Shown: positions 33,739 through 43,445, numbered from the stretch's first letter. The stretch is 64,000 bases of DNA from Streptomyces sp. 3214.6 (GCF_900129855.1 NZ_LT670819.1:4960001-5024000); one strand, 5' to 3'. Notes: generated from the sequence alone by a model not told the origin. A program made the numbers and translations.

Positions 33739-35799
33739 TCAGATGTCGAGGAAGCGGACGTCCTTGGCGTTGCGCTGGATGAAGGCACGGCGCGCCTCGA
33801 CGTCCTCGCCCATGAGGACCGAGAACAGGTCGTCGGCCTGGGCGGCGTCGTCGAGGGTGACCTGGCCGAGGACGCGGTGCTCCTGGTCCATCGTGGTGAC
33901 GCGCAGTTCCTCGGCGTTCATCTCGCCGAGACCCTTGAAGCGCTGGATGGAGTCCTCGCGCACCCGCTTGCCGCGCTGGCGGCCCATCTCGATCAGCGCG
34001 TCGCGCTCGCGGTCGGAGTACGCGTACTCGATGTCGTCCCGGCCCCACTTGATCTTGTAGAGCGGGGGACGGGAGAGGTACACGTGGCCGGCCTCGACCA
34101 GCGGCCGCATGAAGCGGAACAGGAAGGTCAGCAGCAGGGTGCTGATGTGCTGGCCGTCGACGTCGGCGTCCGCCATCAGGATGATCTTGTGATAGCGGAG
34201 CTTCTCGATGTCGAAGTCCTCGTGGACCCCGGTGCCGAACGCGGAGATCAGCGCCTGGATCTCCTGGTTCTGCAGGATCTTGTCGATCCGCGCCTTCTCG
34301 ACGTTGAGGATCTTGCCGCGGATCGGGAGGATCGCCTGGTACTGCGGGTTGCGGCCGGACTTGGCCGAGCCGCCGGCGGAGTCACCCTCGACGATGAAGA
34401 TCTCGCACTTGGTGGGGTCGTTGGACTGGCAGTCGGAGAGCTTGCCCGGCAGGGAAGCGGACTCCAGCAGACCCTTGCGACGGGTCAGGTCGCGGGCCTT
34501 GCGCGCCGCCACGCGCGCGGTGGCCGCCTGGATGCCCTTGCGGACGATGTCCGCCGCCTCGACCGGGTTGCGGTCCAGCCAGTCGTTGAGGTGCTCGTAG
34601 ACCGCCTTCTGGACGAAGGTCTTCGCCTCCGTGTTGCCCAGCTTGGTCTTGGTCTGGCCCTCGAACTGCGGCTCGCTCAGCTTCACCGAGATGATCGCCG
34701 TCAGACCCTCGCGGATGTCGTCGCCCGTGAGGTTGTCGTCCTTCTCGCGCAGCAGCTTCTTGTCGCGCGCGTACTTGTTGACGAGGTTCGTCAGCGCCGC
34801 GCGGAAGCCCTCCTCGTGCGTACCGCCCTCATGCGTGTGGATGATGTTGGCGAAGGAGTAGACGCCCTCGCTGTAACCGCTGTTCCACTGCATGGCGACC
34901 TCGAGGGACAGGCTCTTGTCCTTGTCCTCTGCCTCCAGGTCGATGACGGTGGGGTGCACCGCGTCTCCCTTGCGGGAGTTGAGGTACTTCACGAAGTCGA
35001 CGATGCCGCCCTCGTAGTGGTACGTGACGGTCTTGACCTCGTCCTTCTCGTCCGCACCCGCCTCGTCCGCGCCGGCGGTGGCCTTCGCCGACTCGCGCTC
35101 GTCAGTGAGTTTGATCGTCAAACCCTTGTTGAGGAACGCCATCTCCTGGAAGCGCCGCGAGAGCGTCTCGAAGGAGTACTCGGTGGTCTCGAAGATGTCC
35201 GCGTCGGCCCAGAAGGTGACCGAGGTGCCGGTCTGCTCGATGGCCTCGTGCTTGGCGAGCGGCGCCGTGGGGACGCCCATCTTGTAGTCCTGCGTCCAGC
35301 GGTGGCCGTCCGTGCGCACCTCGACGGAGACCTTGCTCGACAGCGCGTTCACCACCGAGACGCCGACGCCGTGCAGACCGCCGGAGACCGCGTAGCCGCC
35401 GCCGCCGAACTTGCCGCCCGCGTGCAGCACGGTCAGCACGACCTCGAGGGCCGGCTTGCCCTCGGAGGCGACAATGCCCACCGGGATGCCTCGGCCGTTG
35501 TCGGTGACCCGCACGCCACCGTCGGCCAGGATCGTCACGTCGATGGTGTCCGCGTGGCCGGCCAGCGCCTCGTCGACCGAGTTGTCGACGACCTCGTACA
35601 CGAGGTGGTGCAGACCGCGCTCACCGGTGGAGCCGATGTACATACCGGGTCGCTTGCGGACCGCGTCCAGACCCTCGAGGACGGTAATGGCGCTGGCGTC
35701 GTAGGAGGCGGTGACCTCGTGGCTCGAGGTGCTTGCCTCGCTGTTCGCGCCGGCGTCGGTGGACGGGATGTTCTCGTTGGGGTTGCCGGAATCGGCCAC
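33739..35799 (-). CDS. gyrB: DNA gyrase subunit B
   Basis: ATPase subunit of gyrase, 686 residues. The N-terminal GHKL domain shows EVVDNSVDEA, DNGRGIPVGI and GLHGVGVSVVNALS. The TOPRIM domain shows EGDSAGGSAKSGR and MADADVDGQH. GTG 35799 (MADSGNPNEN) is chosen because it gives the typical Streptomyces N-terminus and length. The open frame extending to 35919 lacks a ribosome site. gyrB precedes gyrA and is followed by DUF3566. Confidence 0.98.
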   Translation of the reverse strand: MADSGNPNENIPSTDAGANSEASTSSHEVTASYDASAITVLEGLDAVRKRPGMYIGSTGERGLHHLVYEVVDNSVDEALAGHADTIDVTILADGGVRVTDNGRGIPVGIVASEGKPALEVVLTVLHAGGKFGGGGYAVSGGLHGVGVSVVNALSSKVSVEVRTDGHRWTQDYKMGVPTAPLAKHEAIEQTGTSVTFWADADIFETTEYSFETLSRRFQEMAFLNKGLTIKLTDERESAKATAGADEAGADEKDEVKTVTYHYEGGIVDFVKYLNSRKGDAVHPTVIDLEAEDKDKSLSLEVAMQWNSGYSEGVYSFANIIHTHEGGTHEEGFRAALTNLVNKYARDKKLLREKDDNLTGDDIREGLTAIISVKLSEPQFEGQTKTKLGNTEAKTFVQKAVYEHLNDWLDRNPVEAADIVRKGIQAATARVAARKARDLTRRKGLLESASLPGKLSDCQSNDPTKCEIFIVEGDSAGGSAKSGRNPQYQAILPIRGKILNVEKARIDKILQNQEIQALISAFGTGVHEDFDIEKLRYHKIILMADADVDGQHISTLLLTFLFRFMRPLVEAGHVYLSRPPLYKIKWGRDDIEYAYSDRERDALIEMGRQRGKRVREDSIQRFKGLGEMNAEELRVTTMDQEHRVLGQVTLDDAAQADDLFSVLMGEDVEARRAFIQRNAKDVRFLDI

Positions 35800-36142
35800 G
35801 AAGCGCCCTTTCTGGCACAGCACCAGCCAGGCTCGTCGGCAGGTTGCCGGAGCGGCTGCGGCATGTTGCGTTGGTAAGCCTTGATCAGCGTTGCTCAGCT
35901 TTTCCCGGGCGGTCCCCACGTTCGGGGCGGGATTGGCTTCAGTCTACCGGTAGCACCGACAGTGATGGGGGTTTGCCGGTACCTGAGTCCGCATGTGCCG
36001 CCCTCAACCGGTCTCTTCCGGGTCCCGATATGCGGATGGGGGCTCCAAGAGGCTCACGGAGGCACTCAGCGCTTCCGGGTGTCAACCCTTGGCTACTTGG
36101 GAGTCAGGTCCGAATGAGCCGCCGCGGGCGGGCACTCACGAC
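35800..36142. other. gyrB upstream region
   Basis: About 340 bases between the DUF721 terminator and gyrB. It should hold the gyrB promoter, which in Streptomyces responds to DNA supercoiling. By eye I find no DnaA box, no long repeat and no gene, and I cannot name a promoter element with confidence. Confidence 0.4.
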
Positions 36143-36180
36143 GAAGGCCGGGCGGTCGTCTCGGGACCGTCCCGGCCTTC
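36143..36180 (-). terminator. Terminator after DUF721 gene
   Basis: Inverted repeat GAAGGCCGGG...CCCGGCCTTC with a 15-16-bp stem and one bulge, 17 bases beyond the DUF721 stop. It separates the recF block from gyrB. Confidence 0.75.
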
Positions 36181-36196
36181 AAACACGTGACGCACG

Positions 36197-36733
36197 TCAC
36201 CCGTAGGTGTCGCCGGGTCCGGTGCTTCCAGGGGCCCTGAGGGGGCCGTAGCGGCGCTGGGGGCCACCGGGACCCAGGACCTTGATCAGCCGTACCGCGC
36301 CATGCCCCAGATCCTCGTTGAGGCGCGCCACCAGCGTCGGCGCGAGCAGCCTGAGGTTCGTCGCCCAGGCCGTCGAGTCGCAGCGCACGATCAGCACCCG
36401 CTCGTCCTCGTCGTAGCGCTCCGGCACGCAGTGCTTGGCCACGTCCTCGCCGACGATCTGCGGCCACCGGCCCATCACACCGCCCACCGCGGCCGGCGCC
36501 TCCCAGCCGCGCTCGGTGAGCAGCCGGTTGATCGCGGCGCCCAGCGCCATCGGGTCGCGGCCGTCAGCGCGCGCGCCGGAGCGCAGACCGCCCCCGCGCC
36601 GGGCCTGCTTCTTCTGCTGTGCCGCGTCCCCACGCGCGCGTGCCTGCTCGCGGGCCGCCCTGAGCGCCACGCGCGCGAGGTCGACGCCGGACGGCTCGGT
36701 CGCCTTCTTCGGGGCCGACTCGTCGGCGGTCAT
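36197..36733 (-). CDS. DUF721 / DciA-like helicase loader
   Basis: Protein of 178 residues. The C-terminal DUF721 domain (about 62-160) includes INRLLTERGWEAPAAVGGVM, GRWPQIVGEDVAKHC and LRLLAPTLVARLNEDLG. DUF721 is the domain of DciA, which loads the replicative helicase DnaB in bacteria lacking DnaC/DnaI. The N-terminal 60 residues are basic and disordered. The start overlaps the recF stop (ATGA), consistent with a replication role. Helicase loading by this protein is inferred from family. Confidence 0.88.
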   Translation of the reverse strand: MTADESAPKKATEPSGVDLARVALRAAREQARARGDAAQQKKQARRGGGLRSGARADGRDPMALGAAINRLLTERGWEAPAAVGGVMGRWPQIVGEDVAKHCVPERYDEDERVLIVRCDSTAWATNLRLLAPTLVARLNEDLGHGAVRLIKVLGPGGPQRRYGPLRAPGSTGPGDTYG

Positions 36734-37851
36734 AGGCGCTCCACCGTCCCCTCGGACACCGTGTACCGCGCCCCGGCCAGCACATGCGGTACGTCGTCGT
36801 CGACGGCGGCCGTCACCAGCACCTGCTCGCCGGGCGCGACCAGTTCGGCCAGCCGCTCCCGCCGCCGGGCGTCCAGTTCGGCGAAGACGTCGTCCAGGAC
36901 CAGCACCGGTTCGTTGCCCTCGGCCCGCAGCAGGTCGTAGGAGGCCAGCCGCAGGGCGAGCGCGTAGGACCAGGACTCGCCGTGGGAGGCGTATCCCTTG
37001 GCGGGCATGGAGCCGAGTTTGAGAATCACATCGTCCCGATGGGGCCCCACGAGGGTGACGCCCCGCTCGATCTCCTGCTTACGGACCTCCGCGAGCGCGG
37101 CCATCAGCTGCTCGTAGAGGTCCTCACGCGTGTGCGCCTCGCCCGGCGCCGACGGCTTGTACTCCAGGGCCACCGGACCGCCGCCCGGGGCCAGTTGCTC
37201 ATACGCCTTGTCCGCCAGCGGCTGAAGCGCGGCCACCAGGTCGAGCCGCTGGGCGAACAACTCGGCGCCCACGCGCGCGAGGTGCTGATCCCACACGTCC
37301 AGGGTCGACAGGTCCATGGAGCGACCGCCGTGCCGTCGTGCGAGCGCGGCCGACTTCAGGAGGGTGTTGCGCTGCTTGAGCACCCGCTCGTAGTCGGAGC
37401 GCACGCCCGCCATGCGCGGGGAGCGCGCGGTGATCAGCTCGTCCAGGAAGCGGCGCCGCTCACCGGGATCGCCCTTGATCAGCGCGAGATCCTCGGGCGC
37501 GAACAGCACGGTCCGTACGATGCCCAGCACGTCGCGGGGCCTGACCTGCGAGGACCTGTTGATGCGGGCGCGGTTGGCCTTGCCCGGGTTCAGCTCCAGC
37601 TCGACCAGCTGCTGCCGCTCGCCCTGCTTGACCTGCGCCCGGATGATCGCGCGGTCGGCGCCCAGGCGGACCAGGGGCGCGTCCGAGGCGACCCGGTGGC
37701 TGCCCAGCGTGGCGAGGTAGCCGACGGCCTCGACGAGGTTGGTCTTGCCCTGCCCGTTGGGTCCCACGAAGGCGGTGACGCCCGGGTCGAGCGGAACTTC
37801 GACCCGGGCGTACGAGCGGAAGTCGGCCAGCGACAGATGCGTGACGTGCAT
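36730..37851 (-). CDS. recF: DNA replication and repair protein RecF
   Basis: SMC-like ATPase of 373 residues that helps load RecA at single-strand gaps through RecR/RecO. Walker A is GPNGQGKT (about 30-37), the Walker B region LVLDDVFAELD and the signature EGNEP-adjacent SYALALRLASYDLL. Length is normal. It lies between gnd and DUF721, with 52 bases to gnd and an ATGA overlap to DUF721. Confidence 0.97.
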   Translation of the reverse strand: MHVTHLSLADFRSYARVEVPLDPGVTAFVGPNGQGKTNLVEAVGYLATLGSHRVASDAPLVRLGADRAIIRAQVKQGERQQLVELELNPGKANRARINRSSQVRPRDVLGIVRTVLFAPEDLALIKGDPGERRRFLDELITARSPRMAGVRSDYERVLKQRNTLLKSAALARRHGGRSMDLSTLDVWDQHLARVGAELFAQRLDLVAALQPLADKAYEQLAPGGGPVALEYKPSAPGEAHTREDLYEQLMAALAEVRKQEIERGVTLVGPHRDDVILKLGSMPAKGYASHGESWSYALALRLASYDLLRAEGNEPVLVLDDVFAELDARRRERLAELVAPGEQVLVTAAVDDDVPHVLAGARYTVSEGTVERL

Positions 37852-37903
37852 GGTCGTTCGCCGACCTCCCCCAGGGTTGTGGATCGCGGGGCGACCCTGT
37901 GGA

Positions 37904-38779
37904 TTACTTCTTCTCGACGGCGTGGCCGCCGAACTGGTTGCGCAGCGCCGCGATCATCTTCATCTGCGGCGAGTCCTCCTGCCGGGAGGCGAACCGCGCG
38001 AACAGCGAAGCCGTGATCGCGGGCAGCGGCACGGCGTGGTCGATCGCGGCCTCCACGGTCCAGCGGCCCTCGCCGGAGTCCTGTGCGAAGCCGCGCAGCC
38101 TGTCGAGGTGCTCGTCCTCGTCGAGGGCGTTGACGGCCAGGTCGAGCAGCCAGGAACGGATGACCGTGCCCTCCTGCCAGGAGCGGAAGACCTCGCGCAC
38201 ATCCGTGACGGAGTCGACCTTCTCCAGCAGCTCCCAGCCCTCGGCGTAGGCCTGCATCATGGCGTACTCGATGCCGTTGTGGACCATCTTCGCGAAGTGG
38301 CCTGCGCCGACCTTGCCGGCGTGCACCGCGCCGAAGTCGCCCTCGGGCTTGAGCGCGTCGAAGACCGGCTGCACCTTGGCGACGTTCTCCGCGTCGCCGC
38401 CGTACATCAGCGCGTAGCCGTTCTCCAGGCCCCAGACGCCGCCTGAGACACCGCAGTCGACGAAGCCGATGCCCTTGGCGGCGAGCTCCTCGGCATGCTT
38501 CTCGTCGTCCGTCCAGCGGGAGTTGCCGCCGTCCACGACGACGTCGCCCGGCTCCAGCAGCTCGGCGAGCTCGTCGACGGTCGACTGCGTGGCGGCGCCG
38601 GCCGGGACCATCACCCAGACCACGCGCGGGCCCTTGAGCTTGCCCACAAGCTCTTGGAGGCTGTGGACATCGGCGAGGTCCGGGTTGCGGTCGTATCCGA
38701 CGACGGTGTGGCCGGCGCGGCGGATCCGCTCGCGCATGTTGCCGCCCATCTTGCCGAGGCCGACGAGACCGAGCTCCAT
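37904..38779 (-). CDS. gnd: 6-phosphogluconate dehydrogenase (short, GntZ/YqeC type)
   Basis: Decarboxylating dehydrogenase of 291 residues, the short form lacking the C-terminal extension of the 470-residue enzymes. It converts 6-phosphogluconate to ribulose 5-phosphate. The N-terminal Rossmann motif is GLGKMGGNM. DGGNSRWTDD, DCGVSGGVWGL and AGHFAKMVHNGIEYAMMQ are the substrate and catalytic motifs. A metabolic gene between dnaN and recF is a stable Streptomyces feature. DnaA-box-like sequences flank it. Confidence 0.95.
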   Translation of the reverse strand: MELGLVGLGKMGGNMRERIRRAGHTVVGYDRNPDLADVHSLQELVGKLKGPRVVWVMVPAGAATQSTVDELAELLEPGDVVVDGGNSRWTDDEKHAEELAAKGIGFVDCGVSGGVWGLENGYALMYGGDAENVAKVQPVFDALKPEGDFGAVHAGKVGAGHFAKMVHNGIEYAMMQAYAEGWELLEKVDSVTDVREVFRSWQEGTVIRSWLLDLAVNALDEDEHLDRLRGFAQDSGEGRWTVEAAIDHAVPLPAITASLFARFASRQEDSPQMKMIAALRNQFGGHAVEKK

Positions 38780-38993
38780 CAGTTGTTCCTTAGGTCGCTG
38801 TGTGGCGTGTGGGGCACCTTCGTACCCATGTCCGAGCCTAAACCCGGACGGCCACGCACACCTGTGGGCATACGCGCTCAGACGTGCTGCCCATCTCGCC
38901 GCTCACCTGCGGCTTCGTCCACAGACCGGGGACCCTTCGGCCACAGCCTGTGGACGACCTCCGACGCCGGCGCGACGCCGGCGCGGGGGCCGG
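38780..38993. other. Intergenic region with DnaA-box-like sequences
   Basis: The 214 bases between dnaN and gnd contain single-mismatch DnaA-box forms at about 38927-38935 (TCGTCCACA) and 38949-38957 (TGTGGACGA). They may be part of the dispersed DnaA-binding zone around oriC or influence gnd. Confidence 0.45.
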
Positions 38994-40124
38994 TCAGCCG
39001 CTGAGGCGCACCGGCATGATCAGGTACTTGTAGGCCTCGTCCGCCTCCGCGTCCAGCGCCGGCTTGCCGCTGAGCAGCGCGGGCTTCGTGGACGTCGTGA
39101 AGGACAGTTGGGCGACCGGCGAGTCGATGGCGCTCAGGCCGTCCAGCAGGAAGGTCGGGTTGAAGGCGATCGAGATGTCGTCGCCCTCCAGCTGGGCGTC
39201 GACGCGCTCCACAGCCTGTGCGTCGTCGCTGGAGCCGGCCTCCAGGATGAGCACGCCCTGCTCGAAGCTCAGCCGCACCGGGGTGTTGCGCTCGGCGACC
39301 AGGGCCACGCGCTTGACAGCCTCCACGAAGGGGGCGGTCTCGATCACGGCGACGGAGTTGAACTCGGTCGGGAACAGGGTGCGGTACTTCGGGAGGTCGC
39401 CCTCCAGGAGGCGGGTCGTCGTACGCCGGCCCGCGCCCTCGAAGCCGATCAGGCCCTCGCCCGAGCCGGAGCCGGACAGCGCCAGGATGACGCTGTCGCC
39501 GCTCGTGAGGGCCTTGGCGGTGTCCAGGAGCGTCTTGGCGGGCACCAGGGCGACCGCGGAGGCCTCCGGGTTCTCCGGCTTCCACAGGAACTCGCGGACC
39601 GCGAAACGGTAGCGGTCGGTGGAGGCCAGCGTGACCGTGTCGCCCTCGATCTCGATGCGCACACCGGTGAGGACGGGCAGCGTGTCGTCACGCCCGGCGG
39701 CGATGGCGACCTGGGCGGCCGCGGAGGCGAACACCTCGCCGGGGACGGTGCCCGTCGCGTTCGGCATCTGCGGCAGGGACGGGTACTCCTCCACAGGCAG
39801 TGTGTGGAGGGTGAAGCGCGAGGAGCCGCAGACCACCGTCGCCCGTACACCGTCTGTGGAGATCTCCACCGGGCGGTTGGGCAGGGCGCGGCAGATGTCC
39901 GCGAGCAGGCGGCCGGAGACGAGGACCGTGCCCTCCTCCTCGACCTCGGCCTCCACGGAGACCCGCGCGGAGACCTCGTAGTCGAAGCTCGACAGGCTCA
40001 GCTGGCCGTCCTCGGACTTCAGCAGCAGGCCGGCGAGGACAGGCGCCGGTGGGCGGGCCGGGAGGCTGCGCGCCGCCCAGGCCACGGCCTCCGCGAGTAC
40101 GTCGCGTTCCACCCGGATCTTCAC
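38994..40124 (-). CDS. dnaN: DNA polymerase III beta subunit (sliding clamp)
   Basis: Ring-shaped clamp of 376 residues that tethers DNA polymerase III to DNA. The start GTG 40124 (MKIRVERDVLAEAVAWAARS) follows GGAGG and gives the normal Streptomyces length. The three clamp domains are recognisable, and the protein ends YLIMPVRLSG. It begins at the edge of oriC and reads away from dnaA in the usual dnaA-oriC-dnaN order. Confidence 0.98.
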   Translation of the reverse strand: MKIRVERDVLAEAVAWAARSLPARPPAPVLAGLLLKSEDGQLSLSSFDYEVSARVSVEAEVEEEGTVLVSGRLLADICRALPNRPVEISTDGVRATVVCGSSRFTLHTLPVEEYPSLPQMPNATGTVPGEVFASAAAQVAIAAGRDDTLPVLTGVRIEIEGDTVTLASTDRYRFAVREFLWKPENPEASAVALVPAKTLLDTAKALTSGDSVILALSGSGSGEGLIGFEGAGRRTTTRLLEGDLPKYRTLFPTEFNSVAVIETAPFVEAVKRVALVAERNTPVRLSFEQGVLILEAGSSDDAQAVERVDAQLEGDDISIAFNPTFLLDGLSAIDSPVAQLSFTTSTKPALLSGKPALDAEADEAYKYLIMPVRLSG

Positions 40125-40269
40125 TCTTGCCGCCTCCTGCTGTTGCCGGCGCTTCTCGCCCTGCCTGGCCTTCGTCATCTGTCTCGGTGTGGTCGGTCCC
40201 GTCGAGGGGAAGGACCATCGGGGACCAGTCTGACGCACCGCACTGTCAGTCGGTGCCCCTCGGGGTCAA

Positions 40270-40985
40270 GTCGTGACGAGGGGCGGCCGGGCAGCGAAGA
40301 GCGAGTTGTGCACAGGCCCCGCTTCGAAACGGATTCCCAGCTCTCTCTAGTTGTCAGTAGTAGTAGGGCCTGTGGATACCGTGGATAACCCCGTTTTCGC
40401 AGCTCAGGGGCGGTTTTTTATCCACTGGTCCTGTGGGCGGAGGCGGTGGATAACCGGGGTCTTCTGTGGAGAACAGAAAGTTCTGCACACCCCATGCACA
40501 GGGAGGGGCGACTTGTCCCCAGCGCCGTCCCCAGCTTTACCCGTCTTTCCCACAGGCCAACCCGGCAACTTCGTGTGACGCCTTTCACTCGACCTGGTGA
40601 GGAGGCGCGTCGGGTTGCCGAACAGTGGACAGACATGTGGAGAAGCCGGAGATCGCTGGGGACAACCGGCCTCAGCCTGTGGGTTGCCGGTGGACAACTT
40701 CATGCACAGCCTGTGGATCATTTTTTTGTCCACAGCCTGTGGAGATCCTTCGTCCACGAATCCACAGCCTGTTGACCTGGTCCGATCGTCCCTCACCCGC
40801 GACGCCTGTGGATACAGTCTGGACAACTTCCCGGTCCCCAGGGTGTGGACGGGAAAAAGTCACCGAATCTGTGGAGAGTGGCCGTAACCCGGCCAGTAAT
40901 CGAACAACGGGTGAGCGGCGGACGACCCTCGTCGAGCCCCGCACGGCGTCGCCGGCCCCCGCTTCCGGCCCCCGGAACGACGAAA
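40270..40985. other. Chromosomal replication origin oriC
   Basis: The dnaN-dnaA intergenic region carries about nineteen sequences within one or two mismatches of TTATCCACA or TTGTCCACA in both orientations. Examples are 40371-40379, 40380-40388, 40418-40426, 40445-40453, 40465-40473, 40513-40521, 40636-40644, 40657-40665, 40689-40697, 40712-40720, 40726-40734 (exact TTGTCCACA), 40738-40746, 40807-40815, 40818-40826, 40844-40852 and 40870-40878. A T7 tract lies at 40721-40727. The small ORFs here are chance. This density and position define the Streptomyces oriC. Confidence 0.95.
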
Positions 40986-41014
40986 AGCGCCCCCGGATGT
41001 CCTCCGGGGGCGCT
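40986..41014 (-). terminator. dnaA terminator
   Basis: A perfect 12-bp stem (40986-40997 with 41003-41014) is followed by TTTT on the minus strand, 36 bases beyond the dnaA stop. It protects oriC from dnaA transcription. Confidence 0.85.
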
Positions 41015-41049
41015 CTCGGCGAGGCTCGCGACGCGTTGCTCTGGCGCCG

Positions 41050-43068
41050 TCAGCCGTTCTTGATGCGGTTGGTCAGCTCGGTCACCTGGTTGTAGATCGA
41101 GCGCCGCTCGGCCATCAGATTGCGGATCTTGCGGTCCGCGTGCATGACCGTCGTGTGGTCACGGCCGCCGAACAGCGCGCCGATCTTCGGCAGCGACAGG
41201 TCCGTCAGCTCGCGGCACAGATACATGGCGATCTGCCGGGCCGTGACGAGCTGGCGGCCCCGGGAGCTGCCGCACAGGTCCTCGATCGTGAGGCCGAAGT
41301 AGTCGGCGGTCGCGCTCATGATGGCCGTCGAGGTGATCTCCGGCGTGGAGTCGTCACCGCCGGGGATCAGGTCCTTAAGGACGATCTCGGTCAGCCCCAG
41401 GTCCACCGGCTGCCGGTTGAGCGACGCGAACGCCGTCACCCGGATCAGCGCGCCCTCCAGCTCACGGATGTTGCGCGAGATCCGGGAGGCGATGAACTCC
41501 AGCACCTCCGGCGGGGCGTTCAGCTGCTCCTGGACCGCCTTCTTGCGCAGGATCGCGATCCGCGTCTCCAGCTCGGGCGGCTGGACGTCGGTGATCAGAC
41601 CCCACTCGAAACGGTTCCTCAACCGGTCCTCCAGCGTCACCAACTGCTTGGGCGGCCGGTCGCTGGACAGCACGATCTGCTTGTTGGCGTTGTGGAGCGT
41701 GTTGAAGGTGTGGAAGAACTCCTCCTGCGTCGACTCCTTGTCCGCGAGGAACTGGATGTCGTCGACGAGCAGGATGTCCATCTCGCGGTACCGCTTGCGG
41801 AAGCTGTCGCCCTTGCCGTCGCGGATGGAGTTGATGAACTCGTTGGTGAACTCCTCGGAGCTCACGTACCGCACGCGCGTGCCGGGGTAGAGGCTTCGCG
41901 CGTAGTGCCCGATGGCATGCAGCAGGTGCGTCTTGCCGAGGCCCGACTCCCCATAGATGAACAGGGGGTTGTAGGCCTTCGCGGGCGCCTCGGCGACGGC
42001 GACGGCGGCCGCGTGCGCGAACCGGTTGGAGGCGCCGATGACGAAGGTGTCGAAGAGGTACTTGGGGTTCAGCCGCGCGGTCGGCTCACCGGGGCCGGCC
42101 TTCGCCGAGGACTGCGCGCCCGACGGCCCGGGACCGCCCGAGCCCTGCTGGCCGGGACCGCTCGGGCCGCCGCGGTGCGGATGCCCGGGACCGGCCGGCG
42201 GCTCGGGCAGCTCACGTCGGCCCGGCTCGCGCTGGTCGTAGTCGGAGCGCGACGACTCGTACTCCGCACGCTTGTGCTCGTACGGCGACGGATCGTAGGG
42301 CGGCCGCTCCATCGACTGGGGGCGGTAGTCCTGCGACGGCGGGCCGTAGGAGTCCTGCGACGGGGAGCCGTACGGGTCCTGGGAGGCCGGCCCGCCGTAC
42401 TGGTCCTGCGACGAAGGCGAGGCGTACGGGTCGCGCTCCGGGAAACCGAGGCGCTGCTGCTGCCAGCTGTACTCGTCCTGCTGGGGCCGCGGCCAAGCAC
42501 CCGGCTCGGGGCGCTGGTACTCCGACGGGTACGCCGGCCGCGCGGTGGGCAGCGGGTCCGGGCGCGAGGGGAGCTGGTCGCCGGGCGTCGGCGGCGACTG
42601 CTCGGCGCGGTGCCGGCCGTAGCCCTCGTACGGGCTGTCGTACGCCTGGTCGTATCCGCCGTCGTAGCGGCCCTCCTGCTGTCCGTCCCGCTGTCCGTCC
42701 CGCTGCCCGTCGTACGGGCCGGACGGCAGCTCGGGCTCTTCGTAGCGCGGCTGCTGCTGGCCGGGGGGCGCAGGCGGGGCCGGGGGCTCGCCTGCGGAGT
42801 CGTCGACGGTGATCGCGATACGGATCGGGCGGCCGCACTCGCGGCTCAGCGTCTCGCTGACGATCGGCGCGAGGCGCCCCTCGAGGACGCCCTTCGCGAA
42901 TTCGTTCGGTACGGCGAGCAGGGCGGTGTCCGCGACCAGCGCGAGCGGCTGGCAGCGCCGGATCCAGTGCTCGTCCTTCACCTCGACACCCTGGCCCCGG
43001 CCCTCACCGAGGAGCTGTTCCAGTACTCGTGGCCACACTGCGGCAAGATCGGCAGGTACGTCAGCCAC
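41050..43068 (-). CDS. dnaA: Replication initiator DnaA
   Basis: Initiator ATPase of 672 residues. Domain I (1-85) starts MADVPADLAAVWPRVLEQLL. Domain II is greatly expanded (about 90-330) and rich in Pro, Gln, Tyr, Asp and Ser with repeated SQDQYG/SQDPYG-like units. The AAA+ domain has Walker A GESGLGKTH (about 373-381) and Walker B LLVDDIQFL. Domain IV ends with the DnaA-box reader GRDHTTVMHADRKI. The long domain II is a Streptomyces hallmark. GTG start. DnaA boxes upstream suggest autoregulation. Confidence 0.98.
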   Translation of the reverse strand: MADVPADLAAVWPRVLEQLLGEGRGQGVEVKDEHWIRRCQPLALVADTALLAVPNEFAKGVLEGRLAPIVSETLSRECGRPIRIAITVDDSAGEPPAPPAPPGQQQPRYEEPELPSGPYDGQRDGQRDGQQEGRYDGGYDQAYDSPYEGYGRHRAEQSPPTPGDQLPSRPDPLPTARPAYPSEYQRPEPGAWPRPQQDEYSWQQQRLGFPERDPYASPSSQDQYGGPASQDPYGSPSQDSYGPPSQDYRPQSMERPPYDPSPYEHKRAEYESSRSDYDQREPGRRELPEPPAGPGHPHRGGPSGPGQQGSGGPGPSGAQSSAKAGPGEPTARLNPKYLFDTFVIGASNRFAHAAAVAVAEAPAKAYNPLFIYGESGLGKTHLLHAIGHYARSLYPGTRVRYVSSEEFTNEFINSIRDGKGDSFRKRYREMDILLVDDIQFLADKESTQEEFFHTFNTLHNANKQIVLSSDRPPKQLVTLEDRLRNRFEWGLITDVQPPELETRIAILRKKAVQEQLNAPPEVLEFIASRISRNIRELEGALIRVTAFASLNRQPVDLGLTEIVLKDLIPGGDDSTPEITSTAIMSATADYFGLTIEDLCGSSRGRQLVTARQIAMYLCRELTDLSLPKIGALFGGRDHTTVMHADRKIRNLMAERRSIYNQVTELTNRIKNG

Positions 43069-43445
43069 AGGGCACGCTCTCTCGTGGGTCCCACGAACGT
43101 GTGGTTGTGGGACGGCGGGGATTCATATCGGGTGGGGGCAGGGACAAAGGAACGAATCGGAGTTCAGCCAAGGTAGTCAGGGCGACGGCTGCGGTTCAAG
43201 TTGTTGTCCCCAGGCTGTGGATAGTGTCTCCCCGTGACTGCCGGTTTGACCGGATGGCGTAGCCGCGCGTACCGTAACCAGGTCGAGTTGTCGATGGCTG
43301 CTGCCGCCTGCCTCCGATGGGCACAGATCGCGTCAGGTGATCGGGAAGCGGTGCACTCGGGCGTTGACCGCGAGCTACCTCGTGGGCGCACGGTGACAGC
43401 CAGGACGGCACCCCGCCACCACCGATTGATTTCTGGAGCCCCCGA
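43069..43445. promoter_or_regulatory. dnaA-rpmH divergent promoter region with DnaA boxes
   Basis: The 377 bases between divergent dnaA and rpmH hold two near-exact DnaA boxes, TTGTCCCCA at 43204-43212 and TGTGGATAG at 43216-43224. They are close together and upstream of dnaA, matching the known dnaA autoregulatory pair in Streptomyces. The strong rpmH promoter must also lie here. No gene is seen. Confidence 0.7.

Noticed and set aside
30811..35877. A 1688-codon open frame opposite gyrA/gyrB
   Set aside because: It is the complement of gyrA, gyrB and DUF3566 and exists only because of high G+C third-position bias; no domain or ribosome site.
40351..41095. Several 70-156-codon frames inside oriC
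   Set aside because: They are built from DnaA boxes and spacers, with no conserved protein and no ribosome site.
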